Origin: Myxococcota bacterium
GTDB taxonomy: Bacteria > Myxococcota_A > Polyangia > Polyangiales > Houyiibacteriaceae
DNA length: 64,000 nt
Assembly: GCA_028284955.1 (NCBI GenBank)
Contig: JANQQS010000102.1
Coordinates: 1-64,000 of the forward strand
Direction: 5' to 3'
How positions within the stretch are numbered: position 1 is the stretch's first letter; every line of letters starts with the position of its first letter. Both the position numbers and the translations under genes were made by a program. Below, one piece after another: positions 41,383 to 50,857 of the stretch. The notes beneath the pieces are model-generated. The model saw only the letters and a list, made by a program, of their open reading frames with translations, ran no database searches and had not been told where the DNA came from.

Positions 41383-43239
41383 ATGGGGCGAAGCGCGAGG
41401 TTTTGGGGGCCAGGCTTGGTGCTGGTTTGCGCAGCGCACGCATGCGCTCCAGAAGGGCAGCGCACGGAAACAACCCTGCGGTTGCGCCTTGTTGAATCTT
41501 CCGATTGCCGGCCTCCGTCCGCGGTGGACGCGGTGACCGTGGAGGCGCTCGGCGATTTTCCGCCGAGCGATGAACGCACGGTCGAAGTGCTTGGGCCATC
41601 GACGGTGCCGGGGGTCGTCGACCGGTTTCCCGCCGAGACCCTCGCCATGCGACTCGACGCGGCGGTGTTCGGCGCGTGGCAAGGCACGGGGGTTCGCGTT
41701 CTCGCGGAAGGAGACGAGCAGTCGAGCGTACTGCTCTTGCCGCCCGAGCGATCGTGTCCATTGCGCGAACCGATCGCAGCGGACCAAACCGCGGCCGTCG
41801 CGGCATCGGAAGATGGCGCGGTGTGGATTGCGGGAGGGCGGGTCGATGGAAATGCGAGCCGACGTTTGATTCGGTTGCCCTCCGGTGAAACGTCAGCCGC
41901 GTCACTCGACGAAGAGATGGCGCTGCGCCGTGAGGGGGCGACGGCGCATGGGGTTGGCGCGCGCATGGTGATCGTGGGGGGCGCGCAAGGCGCGAACGGC
42001 GCGGCCCACGATACCTTTGAAGTGTATCCGACCGGGGAAGGAGCGATGGCGACGATGGCGACGCTGGGGAGCTTGCAAACGCCTCGCCGAGATCATGCCG
42101 CGACGGTTCTCCCCGGTGGACGTCTGTTGGTTGTCGGCGGCGTAGCGGCTGGGGCTGCCGATGGAGTTTCGGAGGAGGCGGTCCCGCTCGCATCGGCAGA
42201 GGTCATCGATCCCGATTCGTCCGAATCAGAGGCAGCGGGGAGCCTCCCGATCGGTTTGGTGCGACCCCAGGCAATGACCCTCGACGACGGCACCGTGCTG
42301 GTCTTCGGAGGAGTCACGCAGAACGGACCTTCGGCGCGCATTTTTGAGTTTCTTGGCGATATTTTTGTCGAGGCTTCGCCAGAGCAGGAGCTTCTACCGG
42401 CCGGGGAAATGCTGATCGCCGCCCCGCTACCAGGCGCTCGCGTGCTCGTCGCGGGGGTACGCGCTGCGGACCCGGATGGTGAATCGGTGCTGAGCTCCCT
42501 CACGGTGTTGCGTCGTGTTCCGCCATTTCTCGGGCAGGCTGCGCTCGAGTTCGACCTCGTCGACCTTGAGGCAATGACTGATCTCCGGCAGCCACGGATC
42601 GTCGGTCTCCCCGACGGTCGCGCGCTGGTTACCGGAGCAGCGGCCGACTCCGGCGAACCGCGCGCGTTCCGCGTCGACGTGGGGCTCGGCCGAGTAGAAG
42701 AAGCCGATGCCTCTCGAGTGCCAGTTCATCTGGTGGCCCGCAGCGACGCAACGGTGGCCGAAATCGACGCGGAAGGGACCTCGCTTCGTTTGGAACGAGC
42801 AGTCACTCATTTTGACAATCCGCCAGCGGCATTGCTGGCCGAAGATCTGTCGCTGGATGCCGCGGCCTCGTGGATGATCGCGGGCGCCGACTTGGTGGCG
42901 CAGCGGAACGCCGCGCGAGTAGACATTCCCGCGCTTCGATTGGCTTCTTTTTCGCTGAGTTTCGAGGCTCGGGGGCCGCTCGAGGTGCTCTTTGTGTCCG
43001 AGCGTGGCTCGCCGGTGCGGGTGAACGTGCGCGGCGCGACGATCGGCCCAAGTCTGTGTGAAATTGAACGGCTCCAAGCCGGCCCAGTGTCGATTCAGCG
43101 GGAGGATAGTGCCCTCACGATTTCGGCGGGCGGTGCATCACGAACTTGCGTCGTCGAGGGACTGAGCGAGCGGGTGGGGCTCGCGTTTGTTGCCGCGACG
43201 GGAACCGCAATCGAGTCTTTGGAGGTGGTTCGGGAATGA
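41383..43239 (+). CDS. Kelch-repeat lipoprotein
   Basis: 618 residues from the ATG at 41383. Signal LVLVCAAHAC gives Cys21. Residues 110-430 show repeated Kelch-like blades: GARMVIVGGAQGANG, GGRLLVVGGVAAG, DGTVLVFGGVTQNG and GRALVTGAAADSG. The C-terminal 180 residues form a beta-sandwich-like domain (RLASFSLSFEARGPLEVLFV), possibly a laminin-G/concanavalin-like fold. I infer an outer-membrane or surface protein with a beta-propeller. The next gene starts inside its stop codon (ATGA), so they are coupled. Confidence 0.8.
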   Translation: MGRSARFWGPGLVLVCAAHACAPEGQRTETTLRLRLVESSDCRPPSAVDAVTVEALGDFPPSDERTVEVLGPSTVPGVVDRFPAETLAMRLDAAVFGAWQGTGVRVLAEGDEQSSVLLLPPERSCPLREPIAADQTAAVAASEDGAVWIAGGRVDGNASRRLIRLPSGETSAASLDEEMALRREGATAHGVGARMVIVGGAQGANGAAHDTFEVYPTGEGAMATMATLGSLQTPRRDHAATVLPGGRLLVVGGVAAGAADGVSEEAVPLASAEVIDPDSSESEAAGSLPIGLVRPQAMTLDDGTVLVFGGVTQNGPSARIFEFLGDIFVEASPEQELLPAGEMLIAAPLPGARVLVAGVRAADPDGESVLSSLTVLRRVPPFLGQAALEFDLVDLEAMTDLRQPRIVGLPDGRALVTGAAADSGEPRAFRVDVGLGRVEEADASRVPVHLVARSDATVAEIDAEGTSLRLERAVTHFDNPPAALLAEDLSLDAAASWMIAGADLVAQRNAARVDIPALRLASFSLSFEARGPLEVLFVSERGSPVRVNVRGATIGPSLCEIERLQAGPVSIQREDSALTISAGGASRTCVVEGLSERVGLAFVAATGTAIESLEVVRE

Positions 43240-43853
43240 GCGTGTTTGGGAATGAGCGTGGTTCTGGGTTGGTCCGGGTTTCTGGGCTGTCCTGGGGGTC
43301 GGGGGTGGTCTGCGTCCTAGGGTCGGTTTGGATGTTCGGGCCGACCATGGGAAACGTGGCGCGTTCTGAACCGCCATCGTCTGCGTCTGAAGCTAAGGCG
43401 CTTCCGGCGCACGACGATCCTCTGGTTCGAGTAAGGAGCGCAGACCCGCTCGAGCTCGCGCGAGTCGTCGACCGGATCGGCGACGAGGCGGTGCTGGCGC
43501 GGCTTCGCAGCGGGCCGCCGGTGGTGCGGTGGTCTGCGATTCGTTCGACGCCATGGATGGCGGCGCCGGAGTCTGCGCTGGCCTCGCTCGCAAAGATCGG
43601 CGCGGGTCGCGACCCGCTGCTCGCACCCGAAGCGATGCGTTCAGTATATCGGATTTCGGTCCAACTCGAGCCTGATGAGTTGGACGCGCGAGAGTTTGCC
43701 CGGTCGGAGCTTCGGCCGGTCATTCGCCGGCTGCGCGCGCTGAGCAATGAATCAACCGCGCGTCGCGATCTGCGGCGGCTCGCGCGTTTCGCTCGCGACG
43801 CCCTCGTCGAACTCGTGGACGGGCATGCGCAGACCGTCACACCGGGGGCGTAG
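43236..43853 (+). CDS. Exported hypothetical protein coupled to the Kelch lipoprotein
   Basis: 205 residues from the ATG at 43236, which overlaps the stop of the Kelch gene by 4 bp. The first 35 residues are Gly/Val/Ser-rich and hydrophobic (SWGSGVVCVLGSVWMFGP), probably a signal peptide; its DNA is made of loosely repeated 15-bp GGGTT-rich units. The remainder is alpha-helical and Arg/Leu/Ala-rich, somewhat HEAT-like (PLELARVVDRIGDEAVLARL). No known domain. Confidence 0.62.
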   Translation: MSVFGNERGSGLVRVSGLSWGSGVVCVLGSVWMFGPTMGNVARSEPPSSASEAKALPAHDDPLVRVRSADPLELARVVDRIGDEAVLARLRSGPPVVRWSAIRSTPWMAAPESALASLAKIGAGRDPLLAPEAMRSVYRISVQLEPDELDAREFARSELRPVIRRLRALSNESTARRDLRRLARFARDALVELVDGHAQTVTPGA

Positions 43854-43907
43854 ACGCGTAGACGCGTCGCCTGGCCCGCTGGTCCCAGAGCCGGTACATA
43901 GCTCGTT

Positions 43908-45563
43908 ATGAGCTTCATCACCGACCTGTACGCGAACCTCCGTCAGCATCCGGGCCAGGCGAGGATTCAAGAAGTCACCGCGCAAGGGATGACGAGCGTC
44001 GATGGAACAACGCTGCTCGAGATGGTTGGTCGCGTCCGGGGGTTTCTAGCCGCCGCATCGGTTCAGGCTGGCGACCGTGTCGCTGTCGTGGCCTCAAACT
44101 CTGCGCGCTGGGTTGCCTTCGATCTCGCGGCGCTTGCCCATGGGGCCATCGTGGTTCCGCTCTACGACCGGCAAGATCCGAATGAGCTCGCGGTGATGTT
44201 GCGCTCGGCCGAACCCAAGGCACTGATTGTGGGGAACGACGAGTTAGAAGAATCTCTTTCGCGCGCATGGCACGATCGAGACGAAGCCCGGATCGCAACC
44301 TTTGATCAAGTATTTGCGCACGCTCCTCTCCTTGAGGCGGAGGCATCGAATCCTGTGGAAGTGTCGGGCGATGCCATCGTTACGATCATCTACACATCGG
44401 GAACCAGCGGTGAGCCCAAAGGTGTGATGCTTTCGCGATCGAATATCGACGCGATGATTCCGCGCACGCGACAGCGGTTGCGCGAGGTGGTGGGGGACCA
44501 GTCGAATCCAGACCGGGTATTTCATTTTTTGCCGCTTTGCTTTGCTGCCTCTCGGCTTTTGGTGTGGACGCAGCTGAGCCGCCCAAATCCCGTCATGCTT
44601 TCCAGTGACCTTACGCAGCTTGTTCAGGAAATGGCCGTCGCCAAGCCGAACTATTTTCTCAACGTGCCGGCGGTGCTGGAACGTATTCGCCGAGGGGTAG
44701 ACCAAAAGATTGAGGAGCGTGGAGGGCTCGCCCGTGCGCTGTACGCGCGGGGGCAGCGTGCCTATCGAGCCTCGAAAACGGGCCGCCTCGACTGGCGTGA
44801 ACGCGCGACGTTGGCGCTCGCGTCGCGGGTGGTGTTTGCGAAAATTCGCCAACAAATCGGCCCGAACCTGAAGTTTTTGATTTGTGGCTCGGCGCCACTG
44901 TCCGAAGAGACTCAACACTGGTTTCATATGCTGGGCATCCCTGTTTATCAGGCGTACGGCCTCACTGAGACCACGGGCATTGTCTCGATCGACCGAGCAG
45001 GGGCGGTGGCCCCGGGCCGCGTAGGACACGTTATCGATGGCGTGGAGGCCAAACTGAGCGATGAAGGCGAGCTCATGGTGCGCGGGCCCAATGTGTTTGC
45101 GGGGTATTGGCGGCGACCTGAAGAGACTGCGAAGGTGATGCAGAACGGATGGTTTCGAACTGGCGATCAGGTCGATCTCGATCGAGGGAGCCTCAAGATC
45201 ATCGGTCGCATGAAGAATCTTATCATTCCTGAATCGGGACACAACGTAGCGCCTGAACCGATCGAAGAACGATTTCTGGAGCTCTGCCCGGCCGCAGAGC
45301 ATGGGGTCGTGATTGGCCACGCGCGGCCGTGGCTGTCTCTCATCGTGACGGGTGACCCTCCCGCGAACGCAGTCGAACGCGCGGTTGAGGAACTCAATCG
45401 AGAGCTTCCGTTTTATCGACGGATTCGCCATACGATTCATGCGCCGGAGAAGCTGACTCCTGAAAGCGGCCTACTGACGGCGAACCAAAAGCTCCGCCGA
45501 GCGGCCATCGAATCTCATTTTCGTGAGCGCATCGACGCGGCGTACGCTCAGGCTCAGGCCTAA
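43908..45563 (+). CDS. AMP-dependent acyl-CoA synthetase (long-chain fatty-acid--CoA ligase type)
   Basis: 551 residues from an ATG. ANL-superfamily motifs in order: IIYTSGTSGEPKGVMLSRSN (ATP-binding loop), FLPLCFAASRL, LKFLICGSAPLSEETQ, YQAYGLTETTGIVSID, NGWFRTGDQVD and IIGRMKNLIIPESG. The final catalytic Lys region reads LLTANQKLRRAAI, consistent with GKxxR-type C-termini. It activates a fatty acid to acyl-adenylate and then acyl-CoA. The acyl-CoA dehydrogenase at 17.5 kb may act in the same pathway. Confidence 0.93.
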   Translation: MSFITDLYANLRQHPGQARIQEVTAQGMTSVDGTTLLEMVGRVRGFLAAASVQAGDRVAVVASNSARWVAFDLAALAHGAIVVPLYDRQDPNELAVMLRSAEPKALIVGNDELEESLSRAWHDRDEARIATFDQVFAHAPLLEAEASNPVEVSGDAIVTIIYTSGTSGEPKGVMLSRSNIDAMIPRTRQRLREVVGDQSNPDRVFHFLPLCFAASRLLVWTQLSRPNPVMLSSDLTQLVQEMAVAKPNYFLNVPAVLERIRRGVDQKIEERGGLARALYARGQRAYRASKTGRLDWRERATLALASRVVFAKIRQQIGPNLKFLICGSAPLSEETQHWFHMLGIPVYQAYGLTETTGIVSIDRAGAVAPGRVGHVIDGVEAKLSDEGELMVRGPNVFAGYWRRPEETAKVMQNGWFRTGDQVDLDRGSLKIIGRMKNLIIPESGHNVAPEPIEERFLELCPAAEHGVVIGHARPWLSLIVTGDPPANAVERAVEELNRELPFYRRIRHTIHAPEKLTPESGLLTANQKLRRAAIESHFRERIDAAYAQAQA

Positions 45564-45627
45564 CCCAGCGGCCCAGCGGCCCAGCCCAGTGGCCCAGTGG
45601 CCCAGCCCAGCAGCTCAGCCCAGCGGC
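45564..45627. repeat. Short-period CCCAG(T/C)GGC tandem array between convergent genes
   Basis: CCCAGCGGC-like and CCCAGTGGC-like units of 9 and 14 bp fill the whole 64-bp space between the acyl-CoA synthetase stop and the stop of the Ig/Calx-beta lipoprotein. There is no other terminator candidate between these convergent genes. Confidence 0.75.
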
Positions 45628-48078
45628 TCAGTCCGGCTCGGTGGTTTCGTACTCAACGCTCAGCAGCGGCGTGGCGCCGCCGTCTTCCCGGCTTCGAAAC
45701 TGCTTTGCGGTCGCGCGCTCGGCCTCGTCGCTACGAAGCAGCCAGCCGAAGTTTTCGCTCGGATTGTCGAGCCATGACTGCACGTCGGCAACCATTTCGG
45801 GGGAAGTCCACGTATAGGTCGCTACGGGGCCGACCGCGGTCTCCGCGGAGGCGATTGGCGCGAAGTCTCCGCCCGCAGTGGCCCATCGGTTCATATCGAA
45901 CATCGAGAATAGCCACGTGGCGTCCATCGGTTCGGCTTCTGCCCCCGATCCTCCGCCCGATCCTGCGTTCGAATTGCCTTCGCCCCAGTTGGCGAGCACA
46001 CGATAAAGCCCGACCGAGACGCTCCCCTCAGTCGTGCTCTTGGTCACCGCCATGGTGAGCGTTGCTGCGGTGATCGTTGCGCCAGTTGGCACCTGGCGTG
46101 CCACGTCAAACGCGACCAGCGTGCGGCGAATCGAGTTGTCCGGCTGGTTGGTTCGGCCCACAAACAGCGCGCGTCCCCGGCCGTTGCCGAGGTCACCTTC
46201 CGCGGTCTCGTAGAGCGTGGTGTCTTTGGTAGGAACGAGATCCGCGAAGTCGCCGTCGTTTCTACGAATGGTCACGAGATGTTCGTCGTTTGCGCCAACT
46301 CGCGCGAAGATCGCGGAGCGGATCGTCAGCGCGATGGTTTCGTCTTCTTCTTCCTCATCGTCATCGATGATGGGCAACGAAATCCGTGCCTCGGTGGTGC
46401 CTGGGGCTAGCCGGACCACGGGGTTGCGTACCGCGCTCCGGTCGAAGTCGGCCCCGCCGTCTGTCGCCGATCCGCCGATCGCCGACCCTCCGATCGTGAC
46501 GTTCACGATGACCGTCTGTGCGCTCGCTTCGCTGAGGGTGAGCCTGATTTCGAGGGTTTCCTCGCGCTCCTCAATAAATGTCTCGCGCCGGTCAAACGAC
46601 ACGATCGGCGCATCGTTTGGTTCACGTAGAGCTTCCGGCGCCACGACGTCAAAGGGCGAGCTTTCTGCCGATGGCAAGCCGGGCACCGAAGCGCGAAACG
46701 TATACCCTGAGCCAGTGGCAGGTACGCGAAGGTCCGCGAATGATACAACTCCGGCGGCCGCTGCGACGCGAAGTTCGCCGTCGGCCCGAACCCCAAATTG
46801 AGCGAGCGCTTGCGTGGGCGTGTCTGGGTCGGCACGCAAGGGGGTTCGCGACAGCGTCGCGCCGGTTTCCACATTCACTTCGACAAGCTCCGGCGATGCG
46901 GGCTCGCCAGCGTGTTCGGCATGGGCGACACCATACAGCGTTCCGTCCAGGGCAAAAGCCAGCGCGTCGAGATCTCGCTCGAGAACCGAGAGCAACGAGC
47001 CGGATCCGCTGTCCGCGTTCAGGCGAACGAGCCCCATACCTCCGCCTTCGAAAACGCATGCGGCGATGAGCTCATCGGTTTCGGGGTGCGTGGCGAGGGC
47101 GCGAACCGACTCCACGCGCCGACCGACCGAAGACACCAGGGTGATGGTGCCGATCGAATAGAGTTCTCCGGATCCTGGATCCATGGTGAACAGGGTGTCC
47201 AAATCAGCGCGTACGTCGCAGCAATCGAGAAGCGTCGCGTAGAGGCTGGAGCCATCGTTGCTGAGGGTTAGCCCGCCCACGGTTTGGGCGGAGGCGCTAC
47301 GGACGGTTGCAAACGTGAGGGGCTGCGGATCGAAGCGCGAGACTGATGAATCGGTGTCCGACACATAGATACGGTTTCCTGCGCGATCGCGCGCTGCACC
47401 GACGATCGGACCCGTTTCGCCGTCCGACACCAGGATATCGACCACTGCTGGCGCGCCCGGGTCGACAAGAACCAAGGTGTCATCCGAAGCATGGAGCAGC
47501 AGTGTGCCGGGCGTGCTCGCGAGCTCAATGTCCACCAAATCGTCGGCTTCGGGTACGAGATTTCCAAATTCGTCCCGCAGTTCGACGAGGACAGGGCGGC
47601 GAAGAGGTTCTCCGAGCGTTTGATCCGCGGGGTTTTCTTTGAATGCTAGTTGATGGACGCCGGCCGACACGATCGTGAACGATTGACTCGCAATGGTGGA
47701 CGTACCGGGGGTTCCCGCAAGCAACTGATATCCCCGCCCCGCGGTGTCGATGCGCAGATCGTTGAACTTCGCGACGCCTCCTGCGCTCGTCTGAACGAGA
47801 GTTCCAGAGAGTTTTGCGCCGTGGGGGTTTCGGATCAGCGCAACTTCCACGTCCACGTCTTCGTTTGCCGGCTGGCCGCTGCTGTCTACAACTTCGATGG
47901 TCACCGCGGGCGCGAGCGGCTGCCCTGCAGCTCCTCCGGTCGGCTGGTTCAAGAATCGCAATGACAGCTCGGAGCTGGCGCTCGAGGCGTCGTTCCCCGC
48001 TTGGCTCGTGTCATCGCCGCAGGCGAGAACCAGCGCCAACAAACACAGAAGTGACCGATAGTGGGGCAGAAACCTCAT
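45628..48078 (-). CDS. Large lipoprotein with Ig-like, beta-propeller, Calx-beta and DNRLRE domains
   Basis: 816 residues. Signal LLCLLALVLAC gives Cys20. Residues 40-180 contain two Ig-like/invasin-type repeats (QPTGGAAGQPLAPAVTIEVV and PADQTLGEPLRRPVLVELRD). Residues 190-450 look like a beta-propeller (VSDTDSSVSRFDPQ, LTLSNDGSSLYATL). Residues 485-600 form a Calx-beta domain with EEREETLEIRLTLSEAS and an acidic DDDEEEEDETIALTI, likely calcium-binding. Residues 605-816 form a DNRLRE domain (GRALFVGRTNQPDNSIRRTL...TWTSPEMVADVQSWL), as in large surface proteins. I infer a surface adhesin or matrix protein. Confidence 0.85.
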   Translation of the reverse strand: MRFLPHYRSLLCLLALVLACGDDTSQAGNDASSASSELSLRFLNQPTGGAAGQPLAPAVTIEVVDSSGQPANEDVDVEVALIRNPHGAKLSGTLVQTSAGGVAKFNDLRIDTAGRGYQLLAGTPGTSTIASQSFTIVSAGVHQLAFKENPADQTLGEPLRRPVLVELRDEFGNLVPEADDLVDIELASTPGTLLLHASDDTLVLVDPGAPAVVDILVSDGETGPIVGAARDRAGNRIYVSDTDSSVSRFDPQPLTFATVRSASAQTVGGLTLSNDGSSLYATLLDCCDVRADLDTLFTMDPGSGELYSIGTITLVSSVGRRVESVRALATHPETDELIAACVFEGGGMGLVRLNADSGSGSLLSVLERDLDALAFALDGTLYGVAHAEHAGEPASPELVEVNVETGATLSRTPLRADPDTPTQALAQFGVRADGELRVAAAAGVVSFADLRVPATGSGYTFRASVPGLPSAESSPFDVVAPEALREPNDAPIVSFDRRETFIEEREETLEIRLTLSEASAQTVIVNVTIGGSAIGGSATDGGADFDRSAVRNPVVRLAPGTTEARISLPIIDDDEEEEDETIALTIRSAIFARVGANDEHLVTIRRNDGDFADLVPTKDTTLYETAEGDLGNGRGRALFVGRTNQPDNSIRRTLVAFDVARQVPTGATITAATLTMAVTKSTTEGSVSVGLYRVLANWGEGNSNAGSGGGSGAEAEPMDATWLFSMFDMNRWATAGGDFAPIASAETAVGPVATYTWTSPEMVADVQSWLDNPSENFGWLLRSDEAERATAKQFRSREDGGATPLLSVEYETTEPD

Positions 48079-48156
48079 CCAATACCTGACATCGACGCGC
48101 TGATCTTTGGCCTGCGTGCGGCTTACTTCCTCGCGTTCTCCTTGCGAGGCACGTCA

Positions 48157-48231
48157 TGGTGGGCGGGGCCGGGGTCGAACCGACGACATCCGGCTTGTAA
48201 GGCCGGCGCTCTACCACTGAGCTACCCGCCC
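48157..48231 (-). tRNA. tRNA-Val (anticodon TAC), CCA encoded
   Basis: Complete cloverleaf on the minus strand. Acceptor GGGCGGG pairs perfectly with CCCGCCC, followed by A and an encoded CCA. D arm GCTC-AGTGGTA-GAGC; anticodon arm CCGGC-CTTACAA-GCCGG gives anticodon TAC, which reads GTA valine codons. T arm GTCGG-TTCGACC-CCGGC. It lies between the rsmA gene and the Ig/Calx-beta lipoprotein gene. Confidence 0.96.
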
Positions 48232-48269
48232 CAGCGCGCATGCTGGTGCATTGAGAACGGTTTGTCCAA

Positions 48270-49175
48270 TCATCCGCTGTCGGCGCATTCCCACGCCGCG
48301 CCGAGTCGCGCAAACTCTTCCACACTGAGCGTTTCTCCTCGACGCCGCCCATCAATGGCGCTCTCGGCGAGGGCGGCGGCAGCGCGTTTGGGGTGCACAT
48401 GACTCAGGGCGTTGCGAAGCGTCTTTCGGCGCTGCTCGAACGCGGCCCGCACCACGGTTTGAAAACCCGAAGGTTCCTTCGTGGCACCGGAGGTTTCCTT
48501 CGCGAGAGGAGCGTCGCGGGGGGTCAGCCGGACCACTGCGCTCGCAACCTTCGGGGCAGGATAAAAAGCGGACGCCGGCACGATAAAGAGGCTCTGCGCG
48601 GAGAATGCTGCGCGCACAAATACGGACAGCGCGCCGTAGTTTTTGTTTCCGGGCGCTGCGGTGAGTCGGTCGCGGACTTCTTTTTGCACCATGAGCACCG
48701 CGCCTTGGATCGCGGAGGCGTGCGCGCAAAGTGTGCGAAAAATCGCTCCTGTCACGGCGTAAGGGAGGTTGCCGCCGACGGTTATGCTGGCGTGATCCGA
48801 GTCGCGGGAGATGTCGCGGTAGTTCACCTCGGTTGCGTCTCCCAGTTGCACCGTGAGGCGGGAGATGTGCGAAAATTCAGCGTGCAGCACCATGACCATA
48901 TCCGGATCGCGTTCGATACCGAGCACAGTTGCGTCGCGCCGAAGTAGTGCGCTGGTGAGCGTGCCGAGCCCGGGACCAAGTTCAACCACGAGCGGGGGGG
49001 AGGCGGGTATTTCGGACGATCGCGGGCACAACGCGTCGGCGATGCGTTCGACTACCCCGCGCGCCACCAGGTAATTTTGAGAGAAACGTTTCTTGGGAGA
49101 TAGGCCGTGTCGCTTGAGCACCGTTCGCGGGTCTTCCCACGCTGGTTCTGACCGCGGTGGTGCGGACGCATTCAT
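48270..49175 (-). CDS. rsmA: 16S rRNA (adenine1518/1519-N6,N6)-dimethyltransferase
   Basis: 301 residues from an ATG. Diagnostic motifs: KKRFSQNYLVARGVVERI, VVELGPGLGTLTSALL (SAM binding), VLGIERDPDMV, VGGNLPYAVTGAIF (catalytic NLPY) and FYPAPKVASAVVRL. The C-terminal helical domain has FEQRRKTLRNAL. The enzyme dimethylates two adjacent adenosines near the 3' end of 16S rRNA. Its start overlaps the DUF58 gene stop by 4 bp, so it is the last gene of a DUF4350-MoxR-DUF58-rsmA transcription unit. Confidence 0.96.
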   Translation of the reverse strand: MNASAPPRSEPAWEDPRTVLKRHGLSPKKRFSQNYLVARGVVERIADALCPRSSEIPASPPLVVELGPGLGTLTSALLRRDATVLGIERDPDMVMVLHAEFSHISRLTVQLGDATEVNYRDISRDSDHASITVGGNLPYAVTGAIFRTLCAHASAIQGAVLMVQKEVRDRLTAAPGNKNYGALSVFVRAAFSAQSLFIVPASAFYPAPKVASAVVRLTPRDAPLAKETSGATKEPSGFQTVVRAAFEQRRKTLRNALSHVHPKRAAAALAESAIDGRRRGETLSVEEFARLGAAWECADSG

Positions 49176-50857
49176 GAAGCTCGCCGTTCGATTCGAGATG
49201 ACGGCGCGGCGGCTTGATCAGGCGCTCCGTGCACGAATACGCCCAAGCGCCCGAGCTCGTTTTTCGTGTGGTCGATGGATCGCTCGTAGTCCCTTCGCGC
49301 GGCCGCTCGCTCTCTTGATGCGAGGTGGTCGACGTACGGAGGGAACAACACCAGTTTTATCCGATGTCCGTGCCCCAGCGCGAGTTTTACCGTGGAGATG
49401 AGTTCCTCGGAAACGTGAATCTGTGTCGCAGTGAACACCGCAATCGTGGCAGGAACGCGGCTTCGGCCCCCCGCGACTTGGATCCCTTCGGAGAGGCCTC
49501 CGGTCGGAAACTGCGCCGTCGACTCCCCCGACGTTTTTTCCCGAAACGGAAGTTCGATCGCGCGGTCCCGACAATACGCGCGAAGCGCTGCGTAGGTCGC
49601 GCTTTTTGCGAGCGCACGGTCTCGTTCGTCGAGACTTCTGCGCGCGCGACGAATGTGGTTTGTTAGCCGCGCGACATCCGTCGAGAGTTCATCGTGCCGC
49701 GGTCGAGGAGCCGACGTGCTGCGTTTGTGCCGTCGGGGCCGACGCCGCCCTTCCGTCGGCCGCGAGAAGTCGAGGCCGTCTTGTTGCAGGATGTACTTTG
49801 TGACCCGCTGGACAAGCTGCTCGTTGCTAATCTGCGTGTGTTGCTCATCCACGATTTCGGTTGCCGCGAGGAGCGAGTCGTGAATTTGTCCAAGGTGGCT
49901 CGCACCTTTGCCGAGCGGAACATGGGACAGCACGCCAAGATCCACCGACACAAGCCCGACTCGGTCGCCTTCGAAGAGAGCCTGGCGAGCCTCGGCGGCG
50001 GTCCGCTCGATGATCTGATCGAGCGCGCGATGGCCCGGGTCGCCTTGTCGGACATCGGGTCCCACGTCGATGACAAACCAGCGCGCGTCTTCTACCTCGC
50101 GCTCGACCTCTTTCACCATCAGCTGTCCGCGGCGCGCGCTCGCCTTCCACGCAATGGATTTGAATGGGTCCCCGGGGAGAAGCTCCCGCAGTTCGTAAAA
50201 CTCCGTTCCTCCGCCGCGACGACGAAGCATATTGATTCCCGCGCGCGACGCGGCAAGGCGGGTGAGGGTGCGCGGCGATGGCCGAGCTGAACTCGTCGCG
50301 CGCGGGAGCACGCGGATGGTGAGTGGGCTCGGAAAGTAGAGTGGCGCTGCGAAAAGACCCCACGGGCCGTGCAGATTGAGCGCAAGGCCGTGCAGCACCA
50401 GCCGGCCCACCGATTGCGGGACGAGATCGAAAGCAAATTCCACCCGCGACCGAGGAGGGACTTCGAGCACCGTCGCTGCTTTGGCTGATTCCGGGCGTTG
50501 ACCAAAATGCGCGGGCAATTGGATTCGTGCTCCTGACGAAATCGGGCGGACCCCCGAAATACGCAACGCGCCGCTTCCTCGGTGGCGAATGTAGCAACGA
50601 ACTTGAGTTGCTGCGCCTGGGGTTGGCGCGATGCCTCGATTTTGGGGTTCGTGTTCGACCCACCACGCGAACTCGAGTCGCTGCGCGCGAATGCCGCGCG
50701 CGATCGACATGCTCGCCGCGAGGGCGACGCTGAGCGCAACCCACCCGGATCCCGTCAGGACCATGACCTCCGAGGATCGCGCGACCAATCCGATGACAAA
50801 CATCGCGCACAGCCCGACGAAGAATATTTTTGCGTTGGACGTGGGCAGAGGGAGCAT
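49172..50857 (-). CDS. DUF58 protein (MoxR-associated)
   Basis: 561 residues from the ATG at 50857. Two membrane helices lie at the N-terminus (about 10-52). A beta domain follows, then the DUF58 signature GGGTEFYELRELLPGDPFKSIAWKASARRG in segments GGTEFYELRELLPGDPFKS and IAWKASARRGQLMVKEVE. A VWA-like part has WFVIDVGPDVRQGDPG and a late IAVFTATQIHVSEELIS. An Arg-rich insertion (about 355-400) is longer than usual. Such proteins work with MoxR ATPases in envelope or metal-cofactor maturation. The start overlaps the MoxR stop by one base. Confidence 0.88.
   Translation of the reverse strand: MLPLPTSNAKIFFVGLCAMFVIGLVARSSEVMVLTGSGWVALSVALAASMSIARGIRAQRLEFAWWVEHEPQNRGIAPTPGAATQVRCYIRHRGSGALRISGVRPISSGARIQLPAHFGQRPESAKAATVLEVPPRSRVEFAFDLVPQSVGRLVLHGLALNLHGPWGLFAAPLYFPSPLTIRVLPRATSSARPSPRTLTRLAASRAGINMLRRRGGGTEFYELRELLPGDPFKSIAWKASARRGQLMVKEVEREVEDARWFVIDVGPDVRQGDPGHRALDQIIERTAAEARQALFEGDRVGLVSVDLGVLSHVPLGKGASHLGQIHDSLLAATEIVDEQHTQISNEQLVQRVTKYILQQDGLDFSRPTEGRRRPRRHKRSTSAPRPRHDELSTDVARLTNHIRRARRSLDERDRALAKSATYAALRAYCRDRAIELPFREKTSGESTAQFPTGGLSEGIQVAGGRSRVPATIAVFTATQIHVSEELISTVKLALGHGHRIKLVLFPPYVDHLASRERAAARRDYERSIDHTKNELGRLGVFVHGAPDQAAAPSSRIERRAS

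Noticed and set aside
40747..42193. Long minus-strand frames opposite trmB and the Kelch gene
   Set aside because: Arg/Pro/Ser-rich; trmB and Kelch motifs prove the plus strand.
44244..45440. 398-codon minus-strand frame opposite the acyl-CoA synthetase
   Set aside because: Shadow frame; the sense gene contains all ANL-superfamily motifs.
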